Positions 19,394-29,036 are shown, counted from the stretch's first letter. The stretch is 60,881 bases of DNA from Bacteroidales bacterium (GCA_024691765.1 JAILNI010000059.1:1-60881); one strand, 5' to 3'. Notes: generated by a model from the letters alone, not told the origin. Made by a program: numbers and translations.

Positions 19394-19973
19394 TGAACTG
19401 ATACGCCTTGCAATAATCGGCGACGGCGCAGCATTCACCCGCCTGTGGGATAAACACATAGACGGCCTTCGTGCGTATATCAAAGGCAAGATGAGCAGTC
19501 TCGACGACTTCTATGTCGACGACATCTGCTCCCGCACCTTCGAGAAGGCCTTCCGGCAGATAAAGACCTACGACCCGTCGAAGAGCCAGTTTACCACCTG
19601 GCTGCTTACGATTGCCCGCAACACAGCCCTCGACACCCTCGAGCAGGAGAACCGCGCGCGCAGGCAGATGGTTTATCTGGACGACGACAACATGCGCACC
19701 TCGGCCATCGTGAGCCGCATCGAAGACGGGGAAGACACGGCCCTCGAGAACATCATCCACGAGGAGGACCAGGACCGCACCCAGAAGTACATCGAAGGGC
19801 TGCCTGAGCTCTATCGGGAGATTGCCCGCATGAGGCTCGTGGACGGCCTTCAGTACAAGGAAATCGCGGAAGAACTCGACATCGAGCTGAACACCGTCCG
19901 CACCCGCATACGCAGGGCAAAGGCGCTCATCGACAAGAAAAAAAGCGAAGCAGAGCAGGATGATACCGTCTAA
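19365..19973 (+). CDS. ECF-type RNA polymerase sigma factor
   Basis: Sigma-70-like factor of 202 aa. Region 2 covers about residues 20-95 (FTRLWDKHIDGLRAYIKGKM to FTTWLLTIARNTALDTLEQE). Region 4 is an HTH near residues 140-190 (LPELYREIARMRLVDGLQYK, then EIAEELDIELNTVRTRIRRA). It lies wholly between overlaps: 29 nt into polA and 14 nt into rsmG, so it must be co-expressed with them. No anti-sigma gene is adjacent. Regulon unknown. Confidence 0.88.
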   Translation: METHGSTPTDELIRLAIIGDGAAFTRLWDKHIDGLRAYIKGKMSSLDDFYVDDICSRTFEKAFRQIKTYDPSKSQFTTWLLTIARNTALDTLEQENRARRQMVYLDDDNMRTSAIVSRIEDGEDTALENIIHEEDQDRTQKYIEGLPELYREIARMRLVDGLQYKEIAEELDIELNTVRTRIRRAKALIDKKKSEAEQDDTV

Positions 19974-20637
19974 GGATAAATACTTGAAAGCCATTGCTTT
20001 GTGGCAGGAGTGGAACGCCAGGATCAACGTCATCTCCCGCCGCGACTCCGACTGCATCTTCGAGCATCACATACTGCATTCGCTGGCGATAGCCCGGTAT
20101 CTGGAGGTGTTTTATGGGGGTGACGGGAGCGTTCCCCCGAAAACCCGTGCCATCGCTACCGTCCTCGATCTGGGCTGCGGCGGGGGTTTTCCGGGTATTC
20201 CGTTGGCTATGGAGTGGCCTGAGGCGGAGTTCACCCTCTGCGATTCGATAGGAAAAAAGGTGAAGGTCGCGCAGGCGGTGGCCGACGGTATTGGGCTCAA
20301 GAACGTCCGCTGCGTGCAGGCCAGGGTGGAGGAACTGCCGGGAACCTGGGATCTGGTTGTATCGCGCGCAGTCGCGCCGTTGGACACCCTCTACGGCTGG
20401 GTCCGCGGCAAGTTTACGGGGAGCCTCGTCTGCCTCAAGGGAGGTGACGTAAACGAAGAGATTTCACAGCTGCTGAAACGCTACGGAAAGGGTCCGGAGG
20501 CCGTCCGGGCTGAGCAGATCAGGGTCTGGAAGATATCCGACTGGCTTGATGATGAATATTTTGCAGAAATATTTGTAATTGAAGTCGGAAAATCCTACCT
20601 TTGCAGTCCCTTTGACGAAAAATATAAAAATCAATAA
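19960..20637 (+). CDS. rsmG: 16S rRNA (guanine527-N7)-methyltransferase RsmG
   Basis: SAM-dependent methyltransferase for G527 of 16S rRNA; loss gives low-level streptomycin resistance in other bacteria. The protein is 225 aa. Landmarks: [24 protein letters not shown], the SAM loop [16 protein letters not shown], and [16 protein letters not shown]. The promoter for rpmH lies inside its last 40 bp. Confidence 0.95.
   Translation: MIPSKDKYLKAIALWQEWNARINVISRRDSDCIFEHHILHSLAIARYLEVFYGGDGSVPPKTRAIATVLDLGCGGGFPGIPLAMEWPEAEFTLCDSIGKKVKVAQAVADGIGLKNVRCVQARVEELPGTWDLVVSRAVAPLDTLYGWVRGKFTGSLVCLKGGDVNEEISQLLKRYGKGPEAVRAEQIRVWKISDWLDDEYFAEIFVIEVGKSYLCSPFDEKYKNQ
20596..20603 (+). promoter_or_regulatory. 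-7 promoter box of rpmH
   Basis: TACCTTTG followed by CAGTCCC, inside the end of rsmG and 36 nt before rpmH. The same TACCTTTGCAGTCCC string precedes tRNA-fMet at 45172, consistent with a strong growth-linked promoter. Confidence 0.65.
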
Positions 20638-20639
20638 CA

Positions 20640-20792
20640 ATGAAACGTACATTTCAACCCTCTACCCGCAAGCGCGTGAACAAGCACGGCTTCCGTGAGC
20701 GCATGTCGTCCCCCAACGGACGCAGGGTACTTGCCAGCCGTCGTGCACACGGCCGCAAGAAGCTCACAGTGTCTTCAGAAGACAGGTGGTAG
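20640..20792 (+). CDS. rpmH: 50S ribosomal protein L34
   Basis: A 50-aa highly basic protein beginning [18 protein letters not shown], with [17 protein letters not shown], the standard L34 sequence. It does not sit beside dnaA or rnpA here, as it does in many other bacteria. It begins 2 nt after rsmG and is followed by a terminator. Confidence 0.97.
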   Translation: MKRTFQPSTRKRVNKHGFRERMSSPNGRRVLASRRAHGRKKLTVSSEDRW

Positions 20793-20815
20793 TCTGTTTC
20801 CGGAACAGAAATCAA

Positions 20816-20845
20816 GGCGCCGACTCTCAACGAGCCGGCGTTTTT
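20816..20845 (+). terminator. Terminator after rpmH
   Basis: Outer stem CGCCG (20818-20822) with CGGCG (20836-20840), an inner CTC/GAG extension, then TTTTT. The next -7 box starts 3 nt later. Confidence 0.75.
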
Positions 20846-20847
20846 GC

Positions 20848-20855
20848 TATCTTTG
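20848..20855 (+). promoter_or_regulatory. -7 promoter box of bcp
   Basis: TATCTTTG ending 7 nt before the bcp ATG; predicts a leader of only a few nucleotides. Confidence 0.6.
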
Positions 20856-20862
20856 TTATGCT

Positions 20863-21318
20863 ATGCTTAAGATAGGAGACAGAATGCCGTCCTTCGAGGT
20901 CCAGGACCAGGACGGAAATACCGTTAAGTCGGAAGATTTCATCGGCAAGGGAAAGAAGACCATCGTATACTTCTACCCCAAGGACAATACCTCCGGCTGC
21001 ACCGCAGAGGCCTGTTCTTTCCGCGACAACTACGCCGCCCTCACCGCTGCCGGCTACAACGTTGTGGGCGTGAGCAAGGACAGCGCCAAGTCACACACCG
21101 GTTTCCGTGCCAAATACGAACTGCCCTTCCGTCTGCTGGCCGATACCTCCACTCAGATGCTTCAGGCCTTCGGCGCCTGGGGCGAGAAGAAGATGTACGG
21201 CAAGACTGTCCTCGGCACCCTTCGCCGCACCTTCATCTTCAGCGAAGCGGGCATCCTGGAACGCATCATCGAGAAAGTCGACACCAGGAACGCCGCCACC
21301 CAGATCCTGGAAGGCTAA
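20863..21318 (+). CDS. bcp: Thioredoxin-dependent peroxiredoxin (BCP/PrxQ)
   Basis: Reduces peroxides using a cysteine thiol recycled by thioredoxin. The protein is 151 aa. The active-site segment YFYPKDNTSGCTAEACSFRD contains the peroxidatic Cys and a resolving Cys five residues later, the atypical 2-Cys PrxQ layout. Start at 20863 fits the promoter; an out-of-frame ATG 5 nt upstream encodes nothing. Ends at a bidirectional terminator shared with tRNA-Gln. Confidence 0.95.
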   Translation: MLKIGDRMPSFEVQDQDGNTVKSEDFIGKGKKTIVYFYPKDNTSGCTAEACSFRDNYAALTAAGYNVVGVSKDSAKSHTGFRAKYELPFRLLADTSTQMLQAFGAWGEKKMYGKTVLGTLRRTFIFSEAGILERIIEKVDTRNAATQILEG

Positions 21319-21334
21319 GGTTCAGATAAAAAGC

Positions 21335-21366
21335 AAAAAGTCAGGCTCGAAAGGCCTGACTTTTTT
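21335..21366. terminator. Bidirectional terminator between bcp and tRNA-Gln
   Basis: AAAAAGTCAGGC and GCCTGACTTTTT flank a 7-nt loop, with T-runs on both strands. It serves bcp on plus and tRNA-Gln on minus. Confidence 0.9.
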
Positions 21367-21367
21367 G

Positions 21368-21438
21368 TTGAGATAAGAAGATTCGAACTTCTACTGCAAG
21401 TGCCAAAAACTTGAGTGCTACCATTACACCATACCTCA
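21368..21438 (-). tRNA. tRNA-Gln (anticodon TTG)
   Basis: Full cloverleaf of 71 nt without encoded CCA. Acceptor strands TGAGGTA and TATCTCA pair with one G-T. The anticodon arm is CAAGT-TTTTGGC-ACTTG, giving TTG. The T-arm is GAAG-TTCGAAT-CTTC. Its promoter TATCTTTG lies at 21452-21459. Confidence 0.93.
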
Positions 21439-21451
21439 GCGCTTGGGTTTG

Positions 21452-21479
21452 CAAAGATAGGCATTTTTCTCTACATTTG
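21452..21479. promoter_or_regulatory. Back-to-back -7 boxes of tRNA-Gln and the oligopeptidase gene
   Basis: TATCTTTG (minus, 21452-21459) lies 13 nt from tRNA-Gln. TACATTTG (plus, 21472-21479) lies 20 nt before the peptidase ATG. Offset is 20 bp. Confidence 0.6.
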
Positions 21480-21499
21480 TAAGACAAGAAAAGCATACC

Positions 21500-23599
21500 A
21501 TGAAGAAGACCATTTCCGTGGCATTCGCGGCCCTGCTGCTTGCAGGCTGCAGCCAGAGTTTCAATTATCCACAGGCTATGAAAGACAATACCGTTGACGA
21601 ATATTTCGGAGTGCAGGTGGCGGATCCGTACCGTCCGCTCGAAGACGACAACGCTCCCGAAACCCTTGCCTGGGTGGAGCAGGAGAACGCCCTCACCCGC
21701 GGCTATCTGGATATGATTCCGTTCCGCTCCAAACTCCAGAAGCGCCTCGGCGAGGTGTGGAACTACGAGCGCATCTCCGCTCCCGTGAAGCATCACGGCA
21801 AGTACTGGTACACCCGAAACGACGGTCTGCAGAACCAGAGCGTTCTGTATGTGACCGACGAGCCCGGCACCCCCGGAAAGGTCGTCCTCGACCCCAATAC
21901 CCTTTCGGAAGACGGCACCGTGGCCTTCACCGGCTCGAGCCTTTCCAAGGACGGCAGGTACATGGCCTATACCATCTCCCGCAGCGGCAGCGACTGGACG
22001 GAAATCTACGTCCTCGACCTTGAGAGCGGCGCCCTCCTGGACGACCACATCGTCTGGGCCAAGTTCACCGGAGCCGCATGGTTCGGTGACGGCTTCTTCT
22101 ACAGCGCCTACGACGCCCCGTCCGAGCACGCCTACAGCGGCAAGAACGAGGTGCACAAGATCTACTACCACAAGATCGGCACGCCTCAGAGCGAAGACAA
22201 ACTCTACTTCAGCAACCCGAAGTACCCTCTCCGCTTCTACACCTGCGGCCTCAACGACGAGCAGACCCTCATGTTCCTTTACGAAGACGGCATGGGTAAC
22301 GGCAACATCGTGTATGTCAAGGATATGCGCAAGCCGAACGGGAAGTTCATCAAGATGGTGGACGACTACGAACTGCAGTACAGCCCGATCGAAGCCATAG
22401 GCGACAGGATTTACATGTATACCAACTACGGCGCTCCCAAGGGCCGGGTGATGGTGGCTGACCTCGCAAAGCCTCATATCTCCAACTGGAAAGAACTTAT
22501 CCCCGAAAGCGAGAATCCCATCGACGGAGTTTCGATTATCGGAGGGAAGATAGTCATCAGCTACCTCGTGGACGCCTGCTCCCAGGCCAGCCTCTTCGAC
22601 CTGGACGGCAGCAAGATCCGCGACATAAAACTCCCCGGAGTGGGTTCCGTAGGGTTCGCGGGAGTCCAGGACGAGCCCGACTGCTACTATTCCTTCACTT
22701 CCATAAACCGCCCCGCCACCATCTACAAGTACGATTTGGAGACTGGTGAGAGCACCCTGTTCGTGGAGCCGAAGCTCGCATTCGAGCCGGACAATTTCGT
22801 TACGGAAGAGGTCTTCTATGAGAGCAAGGACGGCACCCGCGTGCCCATGTTCATCACTCATAAGAAGGGCATCAAACTGAACGGCAAGAACCCCACCCTC
22901 ATCTACGGCTACGGCGGATTCAACATCAGCATGACCCCGTACTTCACCCCGAGGCGCATACCGTTCCTCGAGAGGGGCGGCGTGTATGCCCAGCCGAGCA
23001 TACGCGGCGGCGCGGAATACGGAGAGGAATGGCATCTGGCCGGAACCAAGATGCAAAAGCAGAACGTGTTCGACGACTTCATCGCGGCGGCCGAATGGCT
23101 CATCGCGAACGGCTATACCGACAAGGAACACACCGCCATCATGGGCGGCAGCAACGGAGGCCTGCTGGTGGGCGCCTGCATGACGCAAAGGCCTGACCTC
23201 TACCGCGTTGCGATTGCCCAGGTGGGAGTTATGGACATGCTCCGCTACCACAAGTTCACCATAGGCTGGAACTGGGCGAGCGACTACGGCACCTCGGAAG
23301 ACAGCCCCGAAATGTTCGAATACCTGCGCGGCTATTCTCCGCTGCATAACCTCAAGCCCGGCACCGAATATCCGGCGACGCTCGTAACCACGGCCGATCA
23401 CGACGACCGCGTTGTTCCCGCCCACTCGTTCAAGTTTGCGGCCACGCTGCAGGACTGCCAGGCCGGTGACGCTCCATGCCTTATCCGCATCGACTCCAAG
23501 GCCGGACACGGCGGCGGCAAGCCGGTATCGAAGCAGATAGAGGAATACACCGACATCTACAGCTTCATCCTCTACAACATGCCCGAAAAAAGGTACTAG
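21500..23599 (+). CDS. Prolyl oligopeptidase family lipoprotein (S9A)
   Basis: Serine peptidase that cleaves short peptides after Pro, 699 aa. Lipoprotein signal MKKTISVAFAALLLAGC with lipobox LAGC, so it is probably periplasmic and membrane-anchored. The N-terminal beta-propeller domain contains FGVQVADPYRPLEDD and repeated blades. The catalytic triad is Ser in GGSNGGLLVGA, Asp in DHDDRVVPAHS and His in KAGHGGGKP, all in the C-terminal alpha/beta-hydrolase part. tadA starts immediately after its stop. Confidence 0.93.
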   Translation: MKKTISVAFAALLLAGCSQSFNYPQAMKDNTVDEYFGVQVADPYRPLEDDNAPETLAWVEQENALTRGYLDMIPFRSKLQKRLGEVWNYERISAPVKHHGKYWYTRNDGLQNQSVLYVTDEPGTPGKVVLDPNTLSEDGTVAFTGSSLSKDGRYMAYTISRSGSDWTEIYVLDLESGALLDDHIVWAKFTGAAWFGDGFFYSAYDAPSEHAYSGKNEVHKIYYHKIGTPQSEDKLYFSNPKYPLRFYTCGLNDEQTLMFLYEDGMGNGNIVYVKDMRKPNGKFIKMVDDYELQYSPIEAIGDRIYMYTNYGAPKGRVMVADLAKPHISNWKELIPESENPIDGVSIIGGKIVISYLVDACSQASLFDLDGSKIRDIKLPGVGSVGFAGVQDEPDCYYSFTSINRPATIYKYDLETGESTLFVEPKLAFEPDNFVTEEVFYESKDGTRVPMFITHKKGIKLNGKNPTLIYGYGGFNISMTPYFTPRRIPFLERGGVYAQPSIRGGAEYGEEWHLAGTKMQKQNVFDDFIAAAEWLIANGYTDKEHTAIMGGSNGGLLVGACMTQRPDLYRVAIAQVGVMDMLRYHKFTIGWNWASDYGTSEDSPEMFEYLRGYSPLHNLKPGTEYPATLVTTADHDDRVVPAHSFKFAATLQDCQAGDAPCLIRIDSKAGHGGGKPVSKQIEEYTDIYSFILYNMPEKRY

Positions 23600-24034
23600 A
23601 TGGATCAGGACGAAAGATTCATGCGCGATGCCCTGAGCGAGGCACGGGCCGCGGCGGCTGAGGACGAAGTTCCCATCGGCGCCGTGGTCGTGTGCCGTGG
23701 GCGCATTATCGCCAAGGGGCACAATATGGTGGAGGCTCTCAGTGACCCCACGGCTCACGCGGAAATGATAGCCATCACCGCCGCCTGCGAGGCTGTAGGA
23801 GGCAAGTATCTGCCGGACTGTACGCTATACGTTACTGTGGAGCCCTGCCCCATGTGCGCAGCAGCCCTGGGCTGGTCCCAGATCAGCCGCATCGTCTACG
23901 GCGCTCCCGACCCCAAGCGCGGTTACAGCCTCTTCTCGCCAAGCCTTCTGCATCCGAAAACTGAAATAGTCGGAGGAGTGCTGGCGGAAGAGTGCTCGGG
24001 GCTTGTCAGCGACTATTTCAAAGGGAAGCGTTAA
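23600..24034 (+). CDS. tadA: tRNA-specific adenosine deaminase TadA
   Basis: Zinc deaminase that makes inosine at the wobble position of tRNA-Arg(ACG). The protein is 144 aa with the zinc/catalytic motifs HAEMIA and PCPMCAAAL, and the leading PIGAVVV. Length and context fit TadA rather than a free-nucleoside deaminase, though guanine deaminase is a possible relative. It abuts the upstream peptidase gene with no gap; its TAA shares the palindrome TTAA with the stop of the convergent membrane protein gene. Confidence 0.88.
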   Translation: MDQDERFMRDALSEARAAAAEDEVPIGAVVVCRGRIIAKGHNMVEALSDPTAHAEMIAITAACEAVGGKYLPDCTLYVTVEPCPMCAAALGWSQISRIVYGAPDPKRGYSLFSPSLLHPKTEIVGGVLAEECSGLVSDYFKGKR

Positions 24035-24561
24035 GATCTTGGCTTGCACTCCTTATAGAGGCAGAAAGAGAAGACCGCTTCGATCACAAACATAATGATT
24101 GCCAGCACGCAAGGCGGGCACAGAAGTCCGACGACCAGCGCCAGGATGGGGATGATGATGGATAGCACCAGATAGCTCTTGGACTGATAGAGCCAGGAGA
24201 ACGGCATCAGGTGGGCGCCGAAGACCATCGTATAGACCATCAGCATCTTGTCAGGCACGGCTGCATATACCCACATCACGATCAAGATATACAGCATCTG
24301 GTTGAGGCTGAACAGAAGTCCCAGTCTCGAGAGTGGATTTCCCTTCCCCTGGAAATCTATTCCGAGCGCTTTGGAAACCCCAAGCGCCACGGGGAAGAGC
24401 ACGGCAGAACAACAGAAAGTTATCAGATTCTTCAGTCCGATGCTCAGGCCGGTCAGATGGACGACCATAATCAGGCCCCAAATAAGGATAGAGGCCACGA
24501 TAAAATGCAGGCCCTTCTTCTGGCGCTGCGCACAGTCTTTTCTCAATTGATCCAGTTCCAT
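24031..24561 (-). CDS. Multi-pass membrane protein, possibly DUF7010
   Basis: A 176-aa membrane protein with five or six hydrophobic segments after a short charged N-terminus (MELDQLRKDCAQRQKKGLHF). The N-terminal pattern and length recall the DUF7010 family; function unknown. The longer frame to 24693 runs into infB, so the ATG at 24561 is the start. It lies 41 nt downstream of infB on the same strand and could be read from the rimP-nusA-infB transcript. Its stop overlaps the tadA stop. Confidence 0.7.
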   Translation of the reverse strand: MELDQLRKDCAQRQKKGLHFIVASILIWGLIMVVHLTGLSIGLKNLITFCCSAVLFPVALGVSKALGIDFQGKGNPLSRLGLLFSLNQMLYILIVMWVYAAVPDKMLMVYTMVFGAHLMPFSWLYQSKSYLVLSIIIPILALVVGLLCPPCVLAIIMFVIEAVFSFCLYKECKPRS

Positions 24562-24602
24562 GGAATCGCTTGAAAAATATCCCGCCCTGATTCGCCGGCA
24601 GC

Positions 24603-27338
24603 CTACAGCGTCTTCTTGATCTCCACGATCTTGAAGGCCTCGATGAAGTCGCCTTCCTTGATGTCGTTGTAGCCAGCGATGCTCATACCGCATTCCTTGC
24701 CGGCGGCGACTTCCTTCACGTCGTCCTTGCCGATACGCAGCGATGCGAGGTCGCCGGTGTAGACCACGATACCGTCGCGGATAAGGCGGACCTGCACCCT
24801 CGGGACCATCTTTCCTTCCCTCACTATACAGCCGGCGATGGTGCCGATCTTGCTGATGTGGAAGGTCTGCTTGACCTCGGCGGTGGCGATCACCTCCTCC
24901 TTCTTTTCGGGCTCGAGCATGCCTTCGATACCGTCCTTTACCTCATTTATTGCGTCGTATATGACGGAGTAGAGACGGATCTCGATGCCCTCCTTCTCGG
25001 CGGCGCGGCGTGCCTCGACGGACGGGCGCACCTGGAAGCCGATGATGATGGCATCGGATGCCTCGGCGAGCAGGATATCGCTTTCGGAGATGGCGCCGAC
25101 TGCCTTGTGAATCACGTTCACTCGGACCTGCTCGGTGCCGAGCTTGATGAGGGAGTCGGACAGGGCTTCCACGGAACCGTCCACGTCGCCCTTGACGATG
25201 ATGTTGAGTTCCTTGAAGTTGCCTATGCTGATGCGGCGGCCAATCTCTTCGAGGGTGAGGTGCTTCTGGGTCTTGATGCCCTGGATGCGGAGGAGCTGCT
25301 CGCGCTTGGCGGCTATGCTCTTGGCCTCGCGTTCCTCGGCCATGACGTTGAACTTCTCACCCGCGGCGGGGGCTCCGTTCAGGCCGAGCACCGATACCGG
25401 AGTAGACGGGCCGGCTTCCTTGACCACCTGTCCGCGCTCGTTGAACATGTTCTTCACGCGGCCGTAATAGCTTCCGCTGAGGATGATGTCGCCCTGGCGC
25501 AGGGTTCCGTCCTGGACTAGTATGGTTGCAAGGTAACCGCGGCCCTTGTCGAGCGAAGACTCGATGACGGCGCCGCTGGCAGCCTTGTCCGGATTGGCCT
25601 TGAGGTCGAGAAGGTCGGCTTCGAGCAGCACCTTGTCGAGGAGCTTGTCCACGTTGATGCCCTTCTTCGCCGATATCTCCTGGCACTGGTACTTGCCGCC
25701 CCATGCCTCGGTGAGTATGTTCATCTGGGAGAGCTGCTGGTAGATCTTGTCCGCCTGCGCCCCCGGCTTGTCTATCTTATTGATGGCGAACACCATGGGA
25801 ACGCCTGCCGCCTGGGCATGGTTGATGGCCTCAACGGTCTGGGGCATAACGGCGTCGTCGGCTGCGATGATGATTATCGCGAGGTCGGTCATCTGGGCAC
25901 CGCGGGCACGCATGGCGGTGAAAGCCTCGTGGCCCGGGGTGTCGAGGAAGGTGATGCGGCGGCCGCTCTCCAGCTCGACGTTGTATGCGCCTATGTGCTG
26001 GGTAATGCCGCCTGCCTCGCCTGCGATGACGTTGGTCTTGCGGATATAGTCGAGGAGCGATGTCTTACCGTGGTCGACATGACCCATGACGGTAATGACC
26101 GGAGGACGCGGCTGGAGGTCTTCGGGCTTGTCGGCCTCCTGCGAGCTCTCTATCTCGTCGGTCAACTCGGCTCCCACGAACTCGATCTTGTAGCCGAACT
26201 CCTCGGCAACGAGCACGAGGGCTTCAGCGTCAAGCCTCTGGTTGATGGAGACCATAAGTCCGAGGTTCATGCAGGCCGCGATAACCTTGTTCACCGGAGT
26301 GTTGTTCATGAGGGTGGCGAGGTCGTTCACGGTGACGAACTCCGTCACCTTGAGCGTACGCTGGCCGGCGAGTACCTCGGCAAACTCTTCCTGGGTACGC
26401 TGGGCTGCCTGCTCGCGCTTCTCCTTGCGGTATTTCGCTCCGAACTTGTTCTTCGCGGAGGCCTCGTTCATCTTGGCGTAGGTCTCCTTGACCTGCTTCT
26501 GTATCTCCTTCTGCATCTCCTCCATCTCGGCCTCGGTCATCGCGGGCTTGAAGCGCTCGCGACCGTGGCGTCCCTTGCCTGAAGGCTGCGCGGGCTGGGC
26601 ATTCTTGCCGCGGCCTGCGTTACGGTCGATGTTCTGGCCTGCCTTCGCGACGTCCACTTTCTGGGTGCCTTTGGCTATGCGCTCGCGCTTCTTGGCGGGC
26701 TTCTTGTCGAACTGGGAGAGGTCGATGCGACCGAGAACCTTCAGCTCGGAACCTGCCGCTGCAGCAGCCTCCGCCGGGGTTGTAGCGGGCTGTTCTGCGG
26801 GTGCGGGTTCAGGTTCACTGACCGGTTCGGGCTCCGATGGCTCTGCGGGGGCGGTTTTCTCTTCCGGCTCGGGCACCGAAACGGGCTCCTTCACGGGCTC
26901 GGGCTCGGCGACCGGTTCCGGTTCGGCGACCGGCTCCGGCTCAGCCTTCTTTACGGGCTCAGCCTTCGGTTCCGCTTTGGGCTCAGGTTTCGGCTCGGGC
27001 TTTGCCTTGGGTTCAGCCTTGGGCTCTTCCTTCTTTTTGCGGGAAAGGGTGTTGGTCCGGATAATCATTGTCTGCTCCGGATCCTCTTCCTCCGCCTCTT
27101 CGCCCTTGCGGTTTCCCTTGTCCAGGATATCGGAAATCTTGATAGCCCTCTCCTCGGCCTCCTGTGCCGCCTTGAGGTCCGCGCCGAACTGCTTTGCGAT
27201 TGCCGGATAATATTCATCCGAAATCTTGGCGTTCGGATTCTGGTCAACATCTGCTCCCTGTGCCCTGAGGAAATTCACAAGGTCGTCGAGTCCAATGTTG
27301 AACTCGCGCATTATTTTATTGATTCTAATTTCTGCCAT
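24603..27338 (-). CDS. infB: Translation initiation factor IF-2
   Basis: GTPase that delivers initiator tRNA to the 30S subunit, 911 aa. The N-domain [20 protein letters not shown] is followed by a long linker (about residues 95-190) of Pro-Glu-Lys-Ala repeats, partly an 18-bp tandem repeat coding EPEPVA. The GTPase (from about residue 410) has [18 protein letters not shown] and NKID, followed by the domain II-IV region. In other bacteria long linkers of this kind tolerate length changes. Third gene of rimP-nusA-infB. Confidence 0.97.
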   Translation of the reverse strand: MAEIRINKIMREFNIGLDDLVNFLRAQGADVDQNPNAKISDEYYPAIAKQFGADLKAAQEAEERAIKISDILDKGNRKGEEAEEEDPEQTMIIRTNTLSRKKKEEPKAEPKAKPEPKPEPKAEPKAEPVKKAEPEPVAEPEPVAEPEPVKEPVSVPEPEEKTAPAEPSEPEPVSEPEPAPAEQPATTPAEAAAAAGSELKVLGRIDLSQFDKKPAKKRERIAKGTQKVDVAKAGQNIDRNAGRGKNAQPAQPSGKGRHGRERFKPAMTEAEMEEMQKEIQKQVKETYAKMNEASAKNKFGAKYRKEKREQAAQRTQEEFAEVLAGQRTLKVTEFVTVNDLATLMNNTPVNKVIAACMNLGLMVSINQRLDAEALVLVAEEFGYKIEFVGAELTDEIESSQEADKPEDLQPRPPVITVMGHVDHGKTSLLDYIRKTNVIAGEAGGITQHIGAYNVELESGRRITFLDTPGHEAFTAMRARGAQMTDLAIIIIAADDAVMPQTVEAINHAQAAGVPMVFAINKIDKPGAQADKIYQQLSQMNILTEAWGGKYQCQEISAKKGINVDKLLDKVLLEADLLDLKANPDKAASGAVIESSLDKGRGYLATILVQDGTLRQGDIILSGSYYGRVKNMFNERGQVVKEAGPSTPVSVLGLNGAPAAGEKFNVMAEEREAKSIAAKREQLLRIQGIKTQKHLTLEEIGRRISIGNFKELNIIVKGDVDGSVEALSDSLIKLGTEQVRVNVIHKAVGAISESDILLAEASDAIIIGFQVRPSVEARRAAEKEGIEIRLYSVIYDAINEVKDGIEGMLEPEKKEEVIATAEVKQTFHISKIGTIAGCIVREGKMVPRVQVRLIRDGIVVYTGDLASLRIGKDDVKEVAAGKECGMSIAGYNDIKEGDFIEAFKIVEIKKTL

Positions 27339-27360
27339 CGGCTAACCCCTTATTAATATA

Positions 27361-28647
27361 TTAGTCTTCGAATTCTGCGGAAAGTATCCTGCGAACCTCC
27401 TCGACGGTCTCGTCTTCGAGATCCGCCCTCTTGGCGAGTTCTTCGGGATCGATTGCAAGCACGCTCTTCGCGGTGTCACAACCTATGCTCTTGAGACGGT
27501 CGATAACCCAACCGTCGATGGTGGCACCATATTCGGGATTGGTGAAATCCTCGAGGGCCACGTCTTCCTCCTCGTCCACGACGCCTCCCTTGGGAGCCTC
27601 GCGCCAAACCTCGACCTCGCGGTCGACGAGCATGCCGGCGAGCTGAATGTTCACGCCGCCGCGGCCTATGGCCTTCTCCACCTCGTCGGGCTGGATGTAC
27701 ACCTTCACCTTGTCGCCGGGATTCTCGCCCATGTCGATATGGGAGACGCGGGCGGGATTGAGGGCCCTCTGGATGAGGAGCTTCTGGTTGGAAGTCCACT
27801 GGAGCACGTCGATGTTCTCGTTGCGGAGCTCACGGACGATGCCTATGATGCGGCCGCCGCGCACACCTATGCAGGCGCCTATCGGGTCAATGCGGTCGTC
27901 GTACGATTCAACTGCCACCTTGGCACGCTCGCCGGGAACGCGCACCACCTTCTTGACGGTGATGAGCCCGTCGGCGATTTCCGGAACCTCCATCTCGAAG
28001 AGCCTCTCCAGGAAGTCGGGAGCGGTACGGCTCAGGGTGATGTAAGGAGTGGTATTGTTGCGGAGTTCCACGCTCTTGATGATGGCGCGGACGGTGTCGT
28101 TCTTCTTGAAGTGCTCGCCCGGGATCTGCTCTTCGCGGGGGATGTGGAGCTCGTTGCCGTCTTCGTCGAGGATGAGGACCTCGCGGCTCCAGGTCTGGTA
28201 GACCTCGCCGGTGAAGATCTCGCCGACCTTCTCGGAATAGGTCTTGTAGACGTTGGCCTTCTCGATGTCGAGGATGCGGCCCTGGAGGTTCTGACGGATG
28301 TTGAGTATGCCGCGGCGGCCGAAGGAACTGAGGGGCACGAGCTTGGTGTAGGTGTCGCCCACCTCGTAGTCGTCTTCGCCGCTGTCCTTCTTCACATCCT
28401 CGAGCGTCATCTGGGTGACGGGATCCTCGACCTCTTCGACTATCTCGAAGTTCTGGTAGATTTCGCAGGTTCCCTTGTCCACGTTCACGATGACGTCGAA
28501 ATTGTCGCTGCTGCCGTAGGTCTTGGCCAGCTGGGTGAGGAACACGTCCTTGAGCACGCCCATCATCACGGGGCGGTCGATGTTTTTCTCTTCCTTGAAG
28601 TCCTTGAAGGCGTCAATGAGAGTTACTTTTTCTTCTTTCTTGTCCAT
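27361..28647 (-). CDS. nusA: Transcription termination/antitermination factor NusA
   Basis: RNA polymerase-binding elongation factor, 428 aa. The N-terminal domain (about 1-130) is followed by an S1 domain (GEIFTGEVYQTWSREVLILD) and two KH domains (DPIGACIGVRGGRI and KAIGRGGVNIQLAGML), then a short acidic/helical C-terminus without the gamma-proteobacterial repeats, as usual outside that group. Lies 22 nt upstream of infB and 9 nt after rimP. Confidence 0.96.
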   Translation of the reverse strand: MDKKEEKVTLIDAFKDFKEEKNIDRPVMMGVLKDVFLTQLAKTYGSSDNFDVIVNVDKGTCEIYQNFEIVEEVEDPVTQMTLEDVKKDSGEDDYEVGDTYTKLVPLSSFGRRGILNIRQNLQGRILDIEKANVYKTYSEKVGEIFTGEVYQTWSREVLILDEDGNELHIPREEQIPGEHFKKNDTVRAIIKSVELRNNTTPYITLSRTAPDFLERLFEMEVPEIADGLITVKKVVRVPGERAKVAVESYDDRIDPIGACIGVRGGRIIGIVRELRNENIDVLQWTSNQKLLIQRALNPARVSHIDMGENPGDKVKVYIQPDEVEKAIGRGGVNIQLAGMLVDREVEVWREAPKGGVVDEEEDVALEDFTNPEYGATIDGWVIDRLKSIGCDTAKSVLAIDPEELAKRADLEDETVEEVRRILSAEFED

Positions 28648-28656
28648 TATGGTATG

Positions 28657-28926
28657 TTATTCTGTCGTTTCTCCAAGTATGCGGTCGGCCTCTTCAGGGG
28701 AGATGCCGACGGACGATACGGTGAGGGCGTAGTCCTCGACGTCGCGGTCGAAGGCTGCGAGCACGGCCCTGTGAACGGCCTCGCAGTCCTGCAGCTCCAC
28801 GGGGGCATCCGCACGGTCTATGCTTAGCTCTATATTGTTGTCGTCGTCCATCACGAGGGCGGCGATGGTGCAGCCGCGCTGCTTTGCAGCGGCCTCTGCA
28901 ACGAGTCTGAGTTTTGCTTCGTCCAT
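28657..28926 (-). CDS. rimP: RimP-like ribosome maturation factor, N-terminal domain only
   Basis: An 89-aa protein matching the N-terminal domain of RimP, the 30S maturation factor: DNNIELSIDRADAPVELQDC, then AAFDRDVEDYALTVSSVG. The C-terminal SH3-like domain (about 65 residues) is missing, and nusA begins 9 nt later, so no frameshifted remainder exists. Its place before nusA-infB supports the identity. The ATG at 28926 aligns best with RimP starts, but a GTG at 28989 lies 5 nt after the -7 box TATATTTG (28995-29002) and would add 21 residues; other short-leader genes here make that start possible. Confidence 0.78.
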   Translation of the reverse strand: MDEAKLRLVAEAAAKQRGCTIAALVMDDDNNIELSIDRADAPVELQDCEAVHRAVLAAFDRDVEDYALTVSSVGISPEEADRILGETTE

Positions 28927-28994
28927 ATCGAAACCTTGCTTCTTAAAAACAAAAAATAGGGGTCCCTTTCGGGCCTCTATCTCTTTCACGGGTG

Positions 28995-29002
28995 CAAATA
29001 TA
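28995..29002 (-). promoter_or_regulatory. -7 promoter box of the rimP-nusA-infB operon
   Basis: TATATTTG on the minus strand, 5 nt before a possible GTG start and 68 nt before the ATG of rimP. Confidence 0.55.
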
Positions 29003-29036
29003 GGAATAATTCCCGAATCTGCAAAACCTCGCGCGC

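Noticed and set aside
28647..28660. Frameshift hiding the C-terminal domain of RimP
   Set aside because: Only 9 nt separate the rimP stop from the nusA start, leaving no room for the missing domain in any frame.
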